Assembly: GCA_041658205.1 (NCBI GenBank)
Contig: JBBAAO010000001.1
Span: 1,860,001-1,924,000, forward strand
Direction of reading: 5' to 3'
DNA length: 64,000 nt
Source: Bacteroidota bacterium
GTDB lineage: Bacteria > Bacteroidota > Ignavibacteria > UBA10030 > UBA8401
The first letter of the stretch is position 1. Each line of letters begins with the position of its first letter. Shown here piece by piece: positions 16,439 to 25,408 of the stretch. Under the pieces are notes generated by a model, which saw only the letters and a list, made by a program, of their open reading frames with translations, was not told the origin of the DNA and did not search any database. The position numbers and the translations under genes were made by a program.

Positions 16439-18553
16439 TCACTTTCCGGTTGCTTTAATATCGGTTCCTAATCGCTGCAAGTACGCAATCAATGCAATGA
16501 TTTCTTTATTTGGTTCAGCCGGGACTTTATTCCGCTGAAGATCTGCAGCTACTGAATCTGCTTGTTGACGCAAAATATCATTTGCAATCAACTCAAAACC
16601 TTTTGGATATGGAACACCAAGCGTCTGCATTGCTTGAATCTTTGCCGATGTCGATGATGTATCCAAATCTTGCGTTAACAGCCACGAATATGAAGGCATA
16701 ATCGATCCAGGAGACATAGTTCTGGGATTATCCATATGCAGATAGTGCCATAAATTGGGGAACTTCCCTCCGACTCGATGGAGATCGGGACCCGTACGGC
16801 GCGATCCCCAAAGGAATGGGTGATCGTAAACATATTCACCCGCTTTTGAATATTCTCCGTATCGTTCTGTTTCAGATCGGAAAGGTCTAACCATTTGAGA
16901 ATGACACGCATTGCATCCTTCACGGATATAGAGATCGCGTCCCTGCAACTCCAATGGCGTATATGGTTTTACACTTGCTATCGTTGGAATATTTGATTTC
17001 ACTAAAAATGTTGGAATCATTTCAACAATTCCGCCGATCAGGACCGCAACGGTTGCCAATAAGGCAAATTGAATCGGTTTTTTCTCAAGCCACCGGTGTT
17101 TTGTTTCTGAAACATGGCTATCCTCTTTTTGAAGTGCCGGTGCTTCAGCATGTTCATTTGCAACAAATGTTCCCTGTTTCACTGTTTTAACAAGATTGTA
17201 CACCATCACCAATGCACCGGTAAGGTAAAATAAACCGCCGACGGCGCGAATCATATGCAGAGGTATAATCTGTAAAGTTGTTTCAAGGAAATTCGGATAT
17301 TGCAAGATTCCCATGGGATTAAATTCTTTCCACATCAATGATTGTACTATTCCGGCTACATACATCGATGATGCATAGAAGACTATTCCAAGCGTACCAA
17401 TCCAGAAATGGAAACTTGCAAGTTTTTTGGAAAACAATTCCGTTTTATATAGTTTGGGGATAAGCCAGTAAAGAATCCCAAACGTCATAAAACCGTTCCA
17501 GCCCAAAGCACCGACGTGAACATGCGAAACGATCCAGTCTGTATAATGGGCAAGAGCATTCACATTTTTTAAGGATAACATCGGTCCTTCAAATGTTGCC
17601 ATTCCATAAGCGGTAACACCGACAACCATAAATTTCAAAACCGGTTCTTCGCGAACTTTATCCCATGCACCGCGAAGTGTTAACAATCCGTTGATCATCC
17701 CTCCCCACGAAGGGGCGATCAACATGATGGAAAAGACAGTTCCGAGAGACTGTGCCCAATCCGGAAGCGCAGTATAAAGAAGGTGATGCGGTCCGGCCCA
17801 GATATAAATAAAAATTAAAGACCAGAAATGGACAATGGATAAGCGATAAGAATAGACGGGACGATTTGCAGCCTTAGGTAGGAAGTAATACATCAACCCG
17901 AGATACGGTGTGGTTAAAAAGAATGCCACCGCGTTATGTCCATACCACCATTGCACTAACGCATCCTGCACACCCGCATACATGGAATAACTTTTCAAGA
18001 ACGAAACCGGAACTTCCAGCGAATTTACAATATGAAGTACCGCTACCGTAACTATCGTTGCGATATAAAACCAGATAGCAACATACATGTGACGTTCACG
18101 GCGTTTAATGATCGTTCCGAAGAAATTGATTGCAAAAACAACCCACACCAGCGTGATAGCGATATCGATCGGCCATTCCAATTCCGCGTATTCTTTACTC
18201 GTGGTAATTCCCAACGGCAGTGAAACCGCCGCTGAAACAATAATTAGCTGCCACCCCCAGAAATGAATGCGGCTCAACAGATCGCTGAACATTCTCGCTT
18301 TGCAGAGCCGTTGCAGCGAATAATAGATTCCCATAAAGATAGCGTTGCCAACAAATGCAAAAATAATGGCATTCGTATGCAGCGGACGGATACGTCCATA
18401 GGTCATATACTGAAGATTGGCGTTCACCGCCGGCGAGAACAATTGCGATGCAATAATCAAACCGACCAGCATGCCGACAATAGCAAAGATCACTGACGCG
18501 AATGCAAAATCGCGGACGATCTTATTGTCATACTGAAATTTTTGTACTTCCAT
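16439..18553 (-). CDS. ccoNO: Fused cbb3 oxidase subunits I and II (CcoNO)
   Basis: A 704-residue fusion of the catalytic heme-copper subunit CcoN (about residues 1-470) and the cytochrome c subunit CcoO (about 490-704). CcoN shows the conserved histidine sites: RPLHTNAIIF, WWYGHNAVAFFL, GPHHLLYTALPDW and IVSHVHVGALGWNG. CcoO starts after a linker (EHAEAPALQKEDSHVSETKH) and a membrane helix, with the heme site CNACHSQMVRPF, then FLWGSRRTGPDLHRVGGKFP and MSPGSIMPSYSWL (axial Met). The enzyme is a high-affinity terminal oxidase that reduces O2 to water and pumps protons. The fusion is common in the Bacteroidota and related phyla. A GAGG ribosome site precedes the ATG. Confidence 0.95.
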   Translation of the reverse strand: MEVQKFQYDNKIVRDFAFASVIFAIVGMLVGLIIASQLFSPAVNANLQYMTYGRIRPLHTNAIIFAFVGNAIFMGIYYSLQRLCKARMFSDLLSRIHFWGWQLIIVSAAVSLPLGITTSKEYAELEWPIDIAITLVWVVFAINFFGTIIKRRERHMYVAIWFYIATIVTVAVLHIVNSLEVPVSFLKSYSMYAGVQDALVQWWYGHNAVAFFLTTPYLGLMYYFLPKAANRPVYSYRLSIVHFWSLIFIYIWAGPHHLLYTALPDWAQSLGTVFSIMLIAPSWGGMINGLLTLRGAWDKVREEPVLKFMVVGVTAYGMATFEGPMLSLKNVNALAHYTDWIVSHVHVGALGWNGFMTFGILYWLIPKLYKTELFSKKLASFHFWIGTLGIVFYASSMYVAGIVQSLMWKEFNPMGILQYPNFLETTLQIIPLHMIRAVGGLFYLTGALVMVYNLVKTVKQGTFVANEHAEAPALQKEDSHVSETKHRWLEKKPIQFALLATVAVLIGGIVEMIPTFLVKSNIPTIASVKPYTPLELQGRDLYIREGCNACHSQMVRPFRSETERYGEYSKAGEYVYDHPFLWGSRRTGPDLHRVGGKFPNLWHYLHMDNPRTMSPGSIMPSYSWLLTQDLDTSSTSAKIQAMQTLGVPYPKGFELIANDILRQQADSVAADLQRNKVPAEPNKEIIALIAYLQRLGTDIKATGK

Positions 18554-18579
18554 TGAAACCTCGTGAATTAATTGTGGGG

Positions 18580-18735
18580 TTATTTTTTATTGTTTTTCGT
18601 ATCATCAAAAAGCATGCGAACCGATGGAGTATATTTATCCTCATACTGACCGGATTTTACAGACCATAAAAATGCAATAAGGAAGCCTACGGCGATGAGG
18701 AAACTGAAACCGATCATTACGACCATCACTGCCAT
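18580..18735 (-). CDS. ccoS: cbb3 oxidase assembly protein CcoS
   Basis: A 51-residue gene found by reading the gap between ccoI and ccoNO. It has an N-terminal transmembrane helix (MVVMIGFSFLIAVGFLIAFL) followed by the CcoS signature WSVKSGQYEDKYTPSVRMLF and DD, then a basic tail NNKK. The ATG lies inside the end of ccoI (10-bp overlap), which is the usual ccoI-ccoS arrangement. CcoS is needed for insertion of heme and copper cofactors into CcoN. The match to the family pattern K-S-G-Q-x-x-D-x-x-T-P is close to complete. Confidence 0.93.
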   Translation of the reverse strand: MAVMVVMIGFSFLIAVGFLIAFLWSVKSGQYEDKYTPSVRMLFDDTKNNKK

Positions 18736-21143
18736 GTCAGTAATCCTTTCTTTTTTGCCAGGAACCGTGTTGATAGTGTAGTAAACAGGACAATGGTAAT
18801 AGAACTTGCAGGCATTAATATCGCTGCCATTATCGGCGATAACAATCCTTGCAAGGCAAAATATATTCCGACTGAGTTGTACAAAAATGCCAGCACAAAA
18901 CTTGCAATAACAATTCTCATGCTCGTAGATGCGAATTGAACAAAATCAGAAAGTCGCTTCAATGATGAACCACTAACGATCGCATCCGATGCCGGCGAAA
19001 AGTGTGCGACATTTTCCGTCACCGCAATTCCCAAATTACTCTGCAGTAATGCTCCGGCATCATTCAGTCCATCCCCTATCATCAAGACTTTCTGACCCTT
19101 TGCTTGAAGAGATTGAACATATTCCAATTTATCCGATGGAGTTTGATTGAATTGAAGATCTGTTCCTTTCGGGAACATTGCCTGCAATCGGGGACGCTCA
19201 GATTCATTATCCCCCGAAACGACTGCAAAACTCATCTTCTTGCTCAGGACAGAAAGCACTTCAGATAGTCCATCTCTATAGAGATTTTTTATCGAGTAAT
19301 ATCCTTTAACATTTCCATTGATGGATAGATATGACCGAGTTTCATTGATCGCTCCCCCGTCCAATCCTATCTTCCCGACAAAATCCTTCGAACCAATCCT
19401 GTATTCTGCACCATCAATTATTCCGGATATTCCTTTACCGATTGATTCAGTATAGTCTTCAATCTCTCTTTTTTGACCTGTTAAATAATTCGCTATCATC
19501 ATACTGACCGGATGGACTGAGTTTGCAACAAGCGAGAATACATTATTTATTTCTTCTTTTGATACATCAACACCGACATAACCAACTGTAGATTGTTGGG
19601 CATGAGTAATAGTGCCTGTTTTATCAAATACGATGGTATCAATTTTCGAAAGCAGTTCAATGACGGCGGTATTTTTTAAGAAGAAATTATTCTTTCCAAA
19701 AATGCGGAGTGTCGTCCCTAACGTAAACGGTATCGAAATAGCAAGGGCGCAGGGACAGGCGACAATCAGGATCCCCGTAAAGGCATTTATCGCAGTCATA
19801 ATATCAATAGGAAGCCAATATGCCAACACACCAAATGAAAGCAAAAGGACAATAATTGTGAAATATTTGCTTACGCTGTTGGACAATTCTGAGAGTTGCC
19901 CTTGTTCGCGTATAGAATGATTGAAATTATTCCACAATTGGGTCAAATAGCTTTGTGATACTTCCTTCATCACTTCAAGTTCAATTGCACCACCAGCCTG
20001 CTTTCCACCGGCATAAATCATTTCACCCAGCACTCTTTCGACTGGGGTTGATTCTCCTGTCACAAACGAATAGTCGATTGCTGCACTTCCTTGAAGAAGG
20101 ATCGAATCGGCAGGAATAATCTCTCCATGCCGGATGATAATTCTATTCCCGCGCGTCAGAGATGAAAGAGGAACTGTTGTTTCAACTCCATTTCTTTTTA
20201 TGGTTACTGAAAGCGGAAAATATGATTTATAATTCCGTTCAAAGTTCAGGCGGTCGTATGTTTTACTCTGGAATATTCTTCCCAGCAAAAGAAAAAACAA
20301 CAGACCGCATAATGAGTCAATAAAACCCGGACCGGTGCGAGTAATAATTTCATATGCACTTCTCCCAAACAGCAGAAAGATTCCGAGTGCTATTGGTACA
20401 TCGATATTGATGATTTTCTTTTTCAGTCCGCCAATTGCCGAGGTAAAATAATCCTTACTGCAATAAAAGAATACCGGTACACCTAAAAGAAGATTCAAAT
20501 AAGAAAAGATCGGTTTAAGAAATTGTTCACTTGCATCTACACCAAGATATTCAGGAAAGCTGAACAACATAGCATTACCGAAACAAAATCCTGCGACCCC
20601 CACTTTGTAGTATAACGCGCGGGTGATCTCACTTTCCATTTTTTTTCCGGCAGAATCGAGCCGTAATTCCGGTTCATATCCAATGGAGGTAAGAAGAACG
20701 ACGATATTCCTTAACGAGGTCTTCTCTGAAAGGAATTTAATCGATACCTGTTTCTTGAGATACTCAACACGTGATTCAACAATTCCTGCATCAAGTTTAT
20801 AAAGCTGTTCCAAAAGCCAGATGCACGAACTGCAATGGACCGAGGGCAAAGAAAATGTAACCCTGTTTATTTTTCCATCAGAAAAATCCATCAACTGTTT
20901 TTGGATTGTTTCATCATCAAGAAATGCAAACCGAGAGACTTCAATGGATGAAGGGGTATTTCCGGGTGATTGTTGAAGCGAATAATAAGTGCACAAATCG
21001 TTCTGCTGCAAAATTTCAAAAACAATTTTGCAGCCGGAACAACAAAATAACTTTCCGTCATGTTCTACCCGCTCGCCACGAATCGTGTCTCCGCAATGGT
21101 AACATGAGGAAAGTGTATCGGTAACAGCGGGGGTTTTTTCCAT
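18726..21143 (-). CDS. ccoI: Copper-translocating P-type ATPase CcoI (FixI)
   Basis: An 805-residue P1B-ATPase that exports copper for cbb3 oxidase assembly. The order is: a Cys-rich N-terminal domain (CYHCGDTIRGERVEHDG and FCCSGCK, as in the CcoI branch), an HMA domain with HCSSCIWLLEQLYKL, membrane helices, the actuator loop with FVTGESTPVERV, the CPC copper site (IVACPCALAISIPFTLG), the phosphorylation motif FDKTGTITH, an HP-type motif (NSVHPVSMMI) and the hinge MIGDGLNDAGALLQS. First gene of the cco operon; ccoS starts before it ends. The 424 bp upstream must hold the operon promoter, but no FNR-type site was clear to me. Confidence 0.94.
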   Translation of the reverse strand: MEKTPAVTDTLSSCYHCGDTIRGERVEHDGKLFCCSGCKIVFEILQQNDLCTYYSLQQSPGNTPSSIEVSRFAFLDDETIQKQLMDFSDGKINRVTFSLPSVHCSSCIWLLEQLYKLDAGIVESRVEYLKKQVSIKFLSEKTSLRNIVVLLTSIGYEPELRLDSAGKKMESEITRALYYKVGVAGFCFGNAMLFSFPEYLGVDASEQFLKPIFSYLNLLLGVPVFFYCSKDYFTSAIGGLKKKIINIDVPIALGIFLLFGRSAYEIITRTGPGFIDSLCGLLFFLLLGRIFQSKTYDRLNFERNYKSYFPLSVTIKRNGVETTVPLSSLTRGNRIIIRHGEIIPADSILLQGSAAIDYSFVTGESTPVERVLGEMIYAGGKQAGGAIELEVMKEVSQSYLTQLWNNFNHSIREQGQLSELSNSVSKYFTIIVLLLSFGVLAYWLPIDIMTAINAFTGILIVACPCALAISIPFTLGTTLRIFGKNNFFLKNTAVIELLSKIDTIVFDKTGTITHAQQSTVGYVGVDVSKEEINNVFSLVANSVHPVSMMIANYLTGQKREIEDYTESIGKGISGIIDGAEYRIGSKDFVGKIGLDGGAINETRSYLSINGNVKGYYSIKNLYRDGLSEVLSVLSKKMSFAVVSGDNESERPRLQAMFPKGTDLQFNQTPSDKLEYVQSLQAKGQKVLMIGDGLNDAGALLQSNLGIAVTENVAHFSPASDAIVSGSSLKRLSDFVQFASTSMRIVIASFVLAFLYNSVGIYFALQGLLSPIMAAILMPASSITIVLFTTLSTRFLAKKKGLLTWQ

Positions 21144-21567
21144 AATTCAGATTCAATATCGGCAACTTTAATGCCAAAATCACTAATGCATTAAGGAGTT
21201 TTTCAGCCGATTTAAACTTTCATTTTCTCAGCAATGAAAAATATTTTAAAATGATTCCTGATTATGAGAAGATATCTATTCTTTTATAAAAACTTGAGAT
21301 ACTTATTATTGGAATCTAGATGATTAGAATACTGTTGAAAAATGTTGTATTAAGATTTGAATTTTGGAATTTGTGCTTCTCGATTTCTATCGTTCAATGA
21401 GTAAACAACTTGCTTCTCTTTATCGCTTTCGGTAGAATGTTCGGAATGATATATGTTGCCCAGCTGATTTTTAATAACGTAGCTTCCGTTTCTTCAATAC
21501 CGCCAGAAGAAAACTATCATCCATTTTGCCTGGAAATCTTTGAACTTAAAACATGGTGATACCTACA
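21144..21567. other. Intergenic region upstream of ccoI and the MDR genes
   Basis: About 420 bp between the divergent ccoI and the first quinone-reductase-like gene. Only short open stretches exist on both strands, for example a 40-codon plus-strand frame ending at the MDR start, none with a recognisable product. The right half (about 21360-21550) is less AT-rich than the left and might be decayed coding sequence. No convincing FNR palindrome (TTGAT-N4-ATCAA) was found, although oxygen control of the cco operon would be expected. Confidence 0.4.
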
Positions 21568-22542
21568 ATGAAAGCAATTGTCTACACACAATATGGTCCA
21601 CCGGATGTTCTACAATTTACAGAGGTAGAAAAACCTACACCGAAGAAGAATGAAATACTGGTAAAAGTTCATGCAGCATCGGCAAATGCTTATGACTGGC
21701 ATTTGTTAAGAGCCAAACCTTTCCTGGTTCGCTTCATGGGCGGAGGTTTTTTTACACCGAAAAACAGAATACTCGGAGCCGACATTGCGGGGCAAGTTGA
21801 AGCGGTCGGGCAAGACGTAAAGAAGTTTCATGTGGGTGACGAGGTGTTTGGCGATAACGCCGCGCATGGTGCGGGGGGATTTGCCGAGTATGTTTCTGCT
21901 CCTGAAAGCGCAATGGCATTAAAACCGATCAATTTAACTTTCGCACAAGCAGCTGCTGTGCCGATGGCTGGAGTCACCGCGCTGCAAGGTCTTCGCGATT
22001 TCGGTAAGATCCAGCCTGGCCAAACGGTGTTAATCAATGGTGCCTCAGGCGGCGTTGGTACTTTCGCCATACAAATTGCCAAATTCTTCGGGGCACATGT
22101 CACAGCAGTTTGCAGCACAAGAAATGTGGATCAAGCACGTTCCCTGGGCGCCGACCGCGTCATTGACTACACTCAGGAAGATTTCACAAAACTCCGGGAA
22201 CGGTATGACCTGATTCTTGCCGTTAATGGATATCATTCGATTGCAGCATATAAACGTGCATTAGTTCCTACGGGGAGTTATCTTATGGCGGGTGGTTCCA
22301 CGGCACAAATTTTCGAAGCGTTACTCCTGGCTCCGTGGTTTTCTATGACCGGTACTCAAAAAATGGGGACTGTGTCTTGTACGCCAAATCAAAAGGATTT
22401 GATTTTTCTAAAAGAGCTTATTGAAGCGGGTAAAGTAGTACCGGTGATCGATAGATCTTATCCGCTGAGGAAGGCTGCTGATGCTATCCGATACCTTGAA
22501 GAAGGACACGCCCAAGGGAAAATAATCATCACAATAGCATAA
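21568..22542 (+). CDS. MDR-family NAD(P)-dependent alcohol dehydrogenase/quinone reductase, paralogue 1
   Basis: A 324-residue medium-chain dehydrogenase/reductase of the zinc-free quinone-oxidoreductase type. It has the GroES-like N-terminal domain (MKAIVYTQYGPPDVLQFTEV), GADIAGQVEAVGQDVKKFHV and a Rossmann domain with VLINGASGGVGTFAIQIAKF (GxGxxG-like motif) followed by GADRVIDYTQEDF. Catalytic-zinc cysteines are absent. The ATG at 21568 is chosen because the tandem paralogue at 22613 starts with the same MKAIVYTQYG; an upstream ATG at 21553 would add MVIPT. NADPH-dependent reduction of quinones or enones is the family role; the substrate is unknown. Confidence 0.88.
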   Translation: MKAIVYTQYGPPDVLQFTEVEKPTPKKNEILVKVHAASANAYDWHLLRAKPFLVRFMGGGFFTPKNRILGADIAGQVEAVGQDVKKFHVGDEVFGDNAAHGAGGFAEYVSAPESAMALKPINLTFAQAAAVPMAGVTALQGLRDFGKIQPGQTVLINGASGGVGTFAIQIAKFFGAHVTAVCSTRNVDQARSLGADRVIDYTQEDFTKLRERYDLILAVNGYHSIAAYKRALVPTGSYLMAGGSTAQIFEALLLAPWFSMTGTQKMGTVSCTPNQKDLIFLKELIEAGKVVPVIDRSYPLRKAADAIRYLEEGHAQGKIIITIA

Positions 22543-22570
22543 TAACAAATCCTCCCCCGAACCTTCCAAT

Positions 22571-22599
22571 TTATGCTATGCTCAGCATATAAAGCATAA
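22571..22599. promoter_or_regulatory. Nested inverted repeat before second MDR gene (operator-like)
   Basis: An outer inverted repeat TTATGCT (22571-22577) / AGCATAA (22593-22599) encloses an inner palindrome ATGCT-C-AGCAT (22578-22588). It ends 13 bp before the ATG of paralogue 2 and overlaps the region just upstream of the ribosome site (CGGAG). The layout suggests a repressor or activator operator, or a small RNA hairpin in the leader. No regulator gene is adjacent. Confidence 0.45.
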
Positions 22600-22612
22600 T
22601 CGGAGAAAACGT

Positions 22613-23608
22613 ATGAAAGCAATTGTCTACACACAATACGGTCCACCAGATGTTCTCCAACTAAAAGAGGTGGATAAACCTGTACCAAAACCGAATGAAG
22701 TTCTCGTGAAAATCCATGCAACTACTGTCAATAGAACTGACTGTGGTTTTTTAAGAGCAAAACCGTTTATTGTTCGGTTCTTTAGCGGTCTTACGAAACC
22801 AAAGAATACAATCCTTGGTACCGAATTTGCCGGTGAAATTGAAGCAATCGGGAACAATGTCACTACGTTCAGTGTCGGCGATAGAGTATTCGGATTTAGC
22901 GGCGAAACTTTCGGAGCCCATGCAGAATATATTGCAGTAAGTGAAGAGAGCCCAATATCCGTAATGCCGGAAAATAGTACATACGAGGATGCCGCACCTG
23001 GTTCAGAAAGTGTGCATTATGCCTGGAATGATATTCGAAAGGCGAATGTGAAGAGCGGTCAACAAGTGCTTATTTATGGTGCGACCGGTGCGATTGGTAC
23101 AGCTGCCGTCCAGTTGGTTAAATATTTGGGTGCTCATATTACTGCCGTCTGCAACACTAAGAATGTTGAGCTTGTAAAATCAATCGGCGCAGATAATGTC
23201 ATCGATTATATGAATGAGGATTTTACAAAGTGTGGTCAAACTTTTAATTTCATTTTTGATGCGGTTGGAAAAAGCTCTTACGGAGCATGCAAAAATCTGT
23301 TAAAGCCAGGTGGAATCTATTGTTCAACAGATCTCGGTCCCTTTGCACAGAATCCATTGTTAGCATTATGGACTTCACTATTCGGCAGCTTGCCAGGCCA
23401 TGCCAGAAAGAAAGTGATCTTCCCTATTCCAAAAAACAGTAAAAAAGATCTCAACTTTTTTAAAGAGCTTATCGAGTCAGGAAAATTAAAACCGGTTATT
23501 GATCGACGCTATCCGTTAGAACAAGTTGCAGAGGCATTTCAGTATGTTGAACTGGAGGAAAAGACGGGGAATGTTATTATAACAGTAGGACAGAAGAACA
23601 AAAACTAA
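22613..23608 (+). CDS. MDR-family NAD(P)-dependent alcohol dehydrogenase/quinone reductase, paralogue 2
   Basis: A 331-residue paralogue of the preceding gene. The first codons are almost the same at DNA level, and the same landmarks follow: ILGTEFAGEIEAIGNNVTTF, VLIYGATGAIGTAAVQLVKY, GADNVIDYMNEDFTKC and the C-terminal PVIDRRYPLEQVAEAFQYVE. The two proteins have diverged widely in the middle, so the duplication is not recent. GGAG precedes the ATG at 7-8 bp. A 70-bp gap with a nested inverted repeat separates the pair, so the second gene may have its own regulation. Confidence 0.88.
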   Translation: MKAIVYTQYGPPDVLQLKEVDKPVPKPNEVLVKIHATTVNRTDCGFLRAKPFIVRFFSGLTKPKNTILGTEFAGEIEAIGNNVTTFSVGDRVFGFSGETFGAHAEYIAVSEESPISVMPENSTYEDAAPGSESVHYAWNDIRKANVKSGQQVLIYGATGAIGTAAVQLVKYLGAHITAVCNTKNVELVKSIGADNVIDYMNEDFTKCGQTFNFIFDAVGKSSYGACKNLLKPGGIYCSTDLGPFAQNPLLALWTSLFGSLPGHARKKVIFPIPKNSKKDLNFFKELIESGKLKPVIDRRYPLEQVAEAFQYVELEEKTGNVIITVGQKNKN

Positions 23609-23659
23609 TTTCAACGGTAGCGAATCTGAATTCTTCTACACTTTCCTCATCAACAACTT

Positions 23660-23690
23660 CATTGTCTAAGAATTTTATTCTCAGACAATG
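23660..23690 (+). terminator. Hairpin after second MDR gene
   Basis: Arms CATTGTCT (23660-23667) / AGACAATG (23683-23690), a single mismatch, then AGAAT/ATTCT around a TTT loop. It lies 52 bp after the MDR stop. No long T-run follows on the plus strand, so it is either a weak terminator or an mRNA 3'-end-stabilising hairpin. Confidence 0.45.
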
Positions 23691-23757
23691 AATCAGAAAA
23701 TTTAAAAACCGTACGAATCTTTAAGATCTGGATTGTTGGATACGAAAGGAATTATTT

Positions 23758-23792
23758 AAGATTTTCCAGATCTTTGAGATCTGGAAAATCTT
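23758..23792. terminator. Strong bidirectional terminator hairpin
   Basis: A perfect 15-bp stem, AAGATTTTCCAGATC (23758-23772) / GATCTGGAAAATCTT (23778-23792), with a 5-base loop. It sits between the converging MDR gene (stop 23608) and mqnD (stop 23799, only 6 bp away), so it can end transcripts from both sides. Confidence 0.75.
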
Positions 23793-23798
23793 TTACTT

Positions 23799-24635
23799 CT
23801 ACAACAGTTCTATTTTCGGAACATTCGGAATCAATCCTTTTTCATATCCTAACTTGAAGAGCAGTTCCAGCGCCTGTTTCCCCTTCTCTCCCATATCAAT
23901 CGTCAATTCGCTGACATACATCTTCACAAATTTTTCGCCAAGGGAATAATCAATACCTCTTCCCCATTTCATTGCGTAAGGGACAGATTCACTTTGGTGT
24001 GTATAACCATAATGGATGCTTTCTTTTAATCCTTTTGAGAGTTTTCGTGCTAACTCTTCACCAAGATCTTTTCGCACAACATCAAGCCCAAGCGGAAGCG
24101 GCAAGCCGTTCGTTTTTTTATCCCAGAATTCACCGAAATCTAAAATTTTGTTAAATCCTTCGGCTTGATACGTCAACTGACCTTCGTGAATCAGTAAGCC
24201 AGCATCAAATTCACCGCTGTTCACCCGGTCCATAATCTGATCGAACGGTACATCGACATTTTCGATCCCCTCGGTAAAAATTTTAAACAATAGCGTTGCA
24301 GTGGTAAGTTTACCAGGAGTGGCAACTCTTTTTCCCTTCAATTCCTCAAGTGTTTTATATTTTTTGGAAACAATGACCGGTCCGTATCCTTCACCCATGC
24401 TGGCACCGGTCACCATGATCCAATATTTATCGGCAACATAGGGAAATGTATGGGCTGAAATTGCCGTCACTTCCAGTTCCCCTTTCATCGCACGAACATT
24501 CAGAGATTGAATATCCTCAAGCATATGTTCGATCTTGATCCCTTCGAGTTTTACTTTTTCGCTTGCTAATCCATAAAACATAAATGCATCATCAGGATCT
24601 GGGCTATGTCCAACTTTTACGATTCGTTCAGTCAT
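23799..24635 (-). CDS. mqnD: Menaquinone biosynthesis protein MqnD-like (1,4-dihydroxy-6-naphthoate synthase)
   Basis: A 278-residue protein with the periplasmic-binding-protein-like fold of the MqnA/MqnD family. It begins VKVGHSPDPDDAFMFYGLAS, the MqnD N-terminal pattern S-P-x-x-D-x-F-x-F. Family features continue with VTAISAHTFPYVADKY, GYGPVIVSKK, GKRVATPGKLTTATLLFKIF and DAGLLIHEGQLTYQ (I-H-E near the active site). MqnD converts cyclic de-hypoxanthine futalosine to 1,4-dihydroxy-6-naphthoate. The adjacent methyltransferase of the same quinone pathway, 2 bp upstream, supports the call. There is no signal peptide, which argues against an ABC binding protein. Other mqn genes are not in the window. 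Confidence 0.82.
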   Translation of the reverse strand: MTERIVKVGHSPDPDDAFMFYGLASEKVKLEGIKIEHMLEDIQSLNVRAMKGELEVTAISAHTFPYVADKYWIMVTGASMGEGYGPVIVSKKYKTLEELKGKRVATPGKLTTATLLFKIFTEGIENVDVPFDQIMDRVNSGEFDAGLLIHEGQLTYQAEGFNKILDFGEFWDKKTNGLPLPLGLDVVRKDLGEELARKLSKGLKESIHYGYTHQSESVPYAMKWGRGIDYSLGEKFVKMYVSELTIDMGEKGKQALELLFKLGYEKGLIPNVPKIELL

Positions 24636-24637
24636 TA

Positions 24638-25327
24638 TTACTTTACTCCGGAATAAATTGTGGCAATACCAAATGTAAGACGTTGTTCTCCGAGTGAAGA
24701 AAATCCAGCACTCTGAAGGCGGTGTAAAAAATCCTTCCCTTCCGGAAATTTCATGACCGTATCCGGAAGATATTGATACGCTTCTTTATCTTTTGAGATC
24801 AGGCGTCCGACAAATGGCAAAATATGTTTAAAATAAAAGAAATATAATTGTTTCAGTGGAAATGCTCGTGGACGGGAAAACTCCAAAACGACAATCTTTC
24901 CACCTGCACGCAATACTCGGTTCATCTCACAAAGACCTTTATCGAGATCTTCAAAATTTCGCGCCCCAAACGCAACAATTGCGGCGTCAAAACGATCTGA
25001 AGAGAATTTCAGATCCTCTGCTTCTCCGCTTTGCAGTTGAATTGTTTTGGTTAGATTCTTTTGGCTGATTTTTTTCCTGCCAACTTCAAGCATCGATTCC
25101 GATATATCAACACCAATAACCTCTTTCGGATGTAAGCGCATTGTAGCAATAGCAAAATCAGCCGTTCCAGTTGCGACATCCAAAATCCGCTCGGGATGAT
25201 GAGCCAACAGCGTTTGAATTGCAGAGCGCCGCCAGTATAAATCTACTCCACCACTAAGAAGATGATTCAGAAGGTCGTAACGATAAGCGATTTTGTCAAA
25301 GAGAGAGCGAACGTATTCTTTTTGCAT
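24638..25327 (-). CDS. menG: Demethylmenaquinone methyltransferase (UbiE/MenG)
   Basis: A 229-residue SAM-dependent C-methyltransferase of the UbiE/COQ5 family. It has VRSLFDKIAYRYDLLNHLLS near the start, SAM motif I ILDVATGTADFAIAT, GVDISESMLEVGRKKI, AFGARNFEDLDKGLCEMNRV and VLEFSRPRAFPLKQLYFFYF, ending in FGIATIYSGVK. It adds the methyl group to demethylmenaquinone as the last step of menaquinone synthesis. With mqnD it forms a two-gene menaquinone operon. With no ubiquinone genes seen, the menaquinone role is favoured over the ubiquinone role. Confidence 0.93.
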   Translation of the reverse strand: MQKEYVRSLFDKIAYRYDLLNHLLSGGVDLYWRRSAIQTLLAHHPERILDVATGTADFAIATMRLHPKEVIGVDISESMLEVGRKKISQKNLTKTIQLQSGEAEDLKFSSDRFDAAIVAFGARNFEDLDKGLCEMNRVLRAGGKIVVLEFSRPRAFPLKQLYFFYFKHILPFVGRLISKDKEAYQYLPDTVMKFPEGKDFLHRLQSAGFSSLGEQRLTFGIATIYSGVK

Positions 25328-25408
25328 AACGGTGTTAATATACGAAAAGTTTGGTTATTGCGGAACGGGAAATTGATTATCGGAAAAACTCTTTCTATTT
25401 TATCCCCA

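Noticed and set aside
21144..21300. FNR/CRP-type box upstream of ccoI
   Set aside because: I looked for TTGAT-N4-ATCAA and close variants and saw no acceptable match.
21435..21558. 40-codon plus-strand frame before the first MDR gene
   Set aside because: No ribosome site and no known motif; other short open stretches occur on both strands here, so it may be chance or decayed sequence.
25262..25408. 49-codon extension of the DUF2279-like gene
   Set aside because: It overlaps the menG start on the other strand and removes the signal peptide from the N-terminus.
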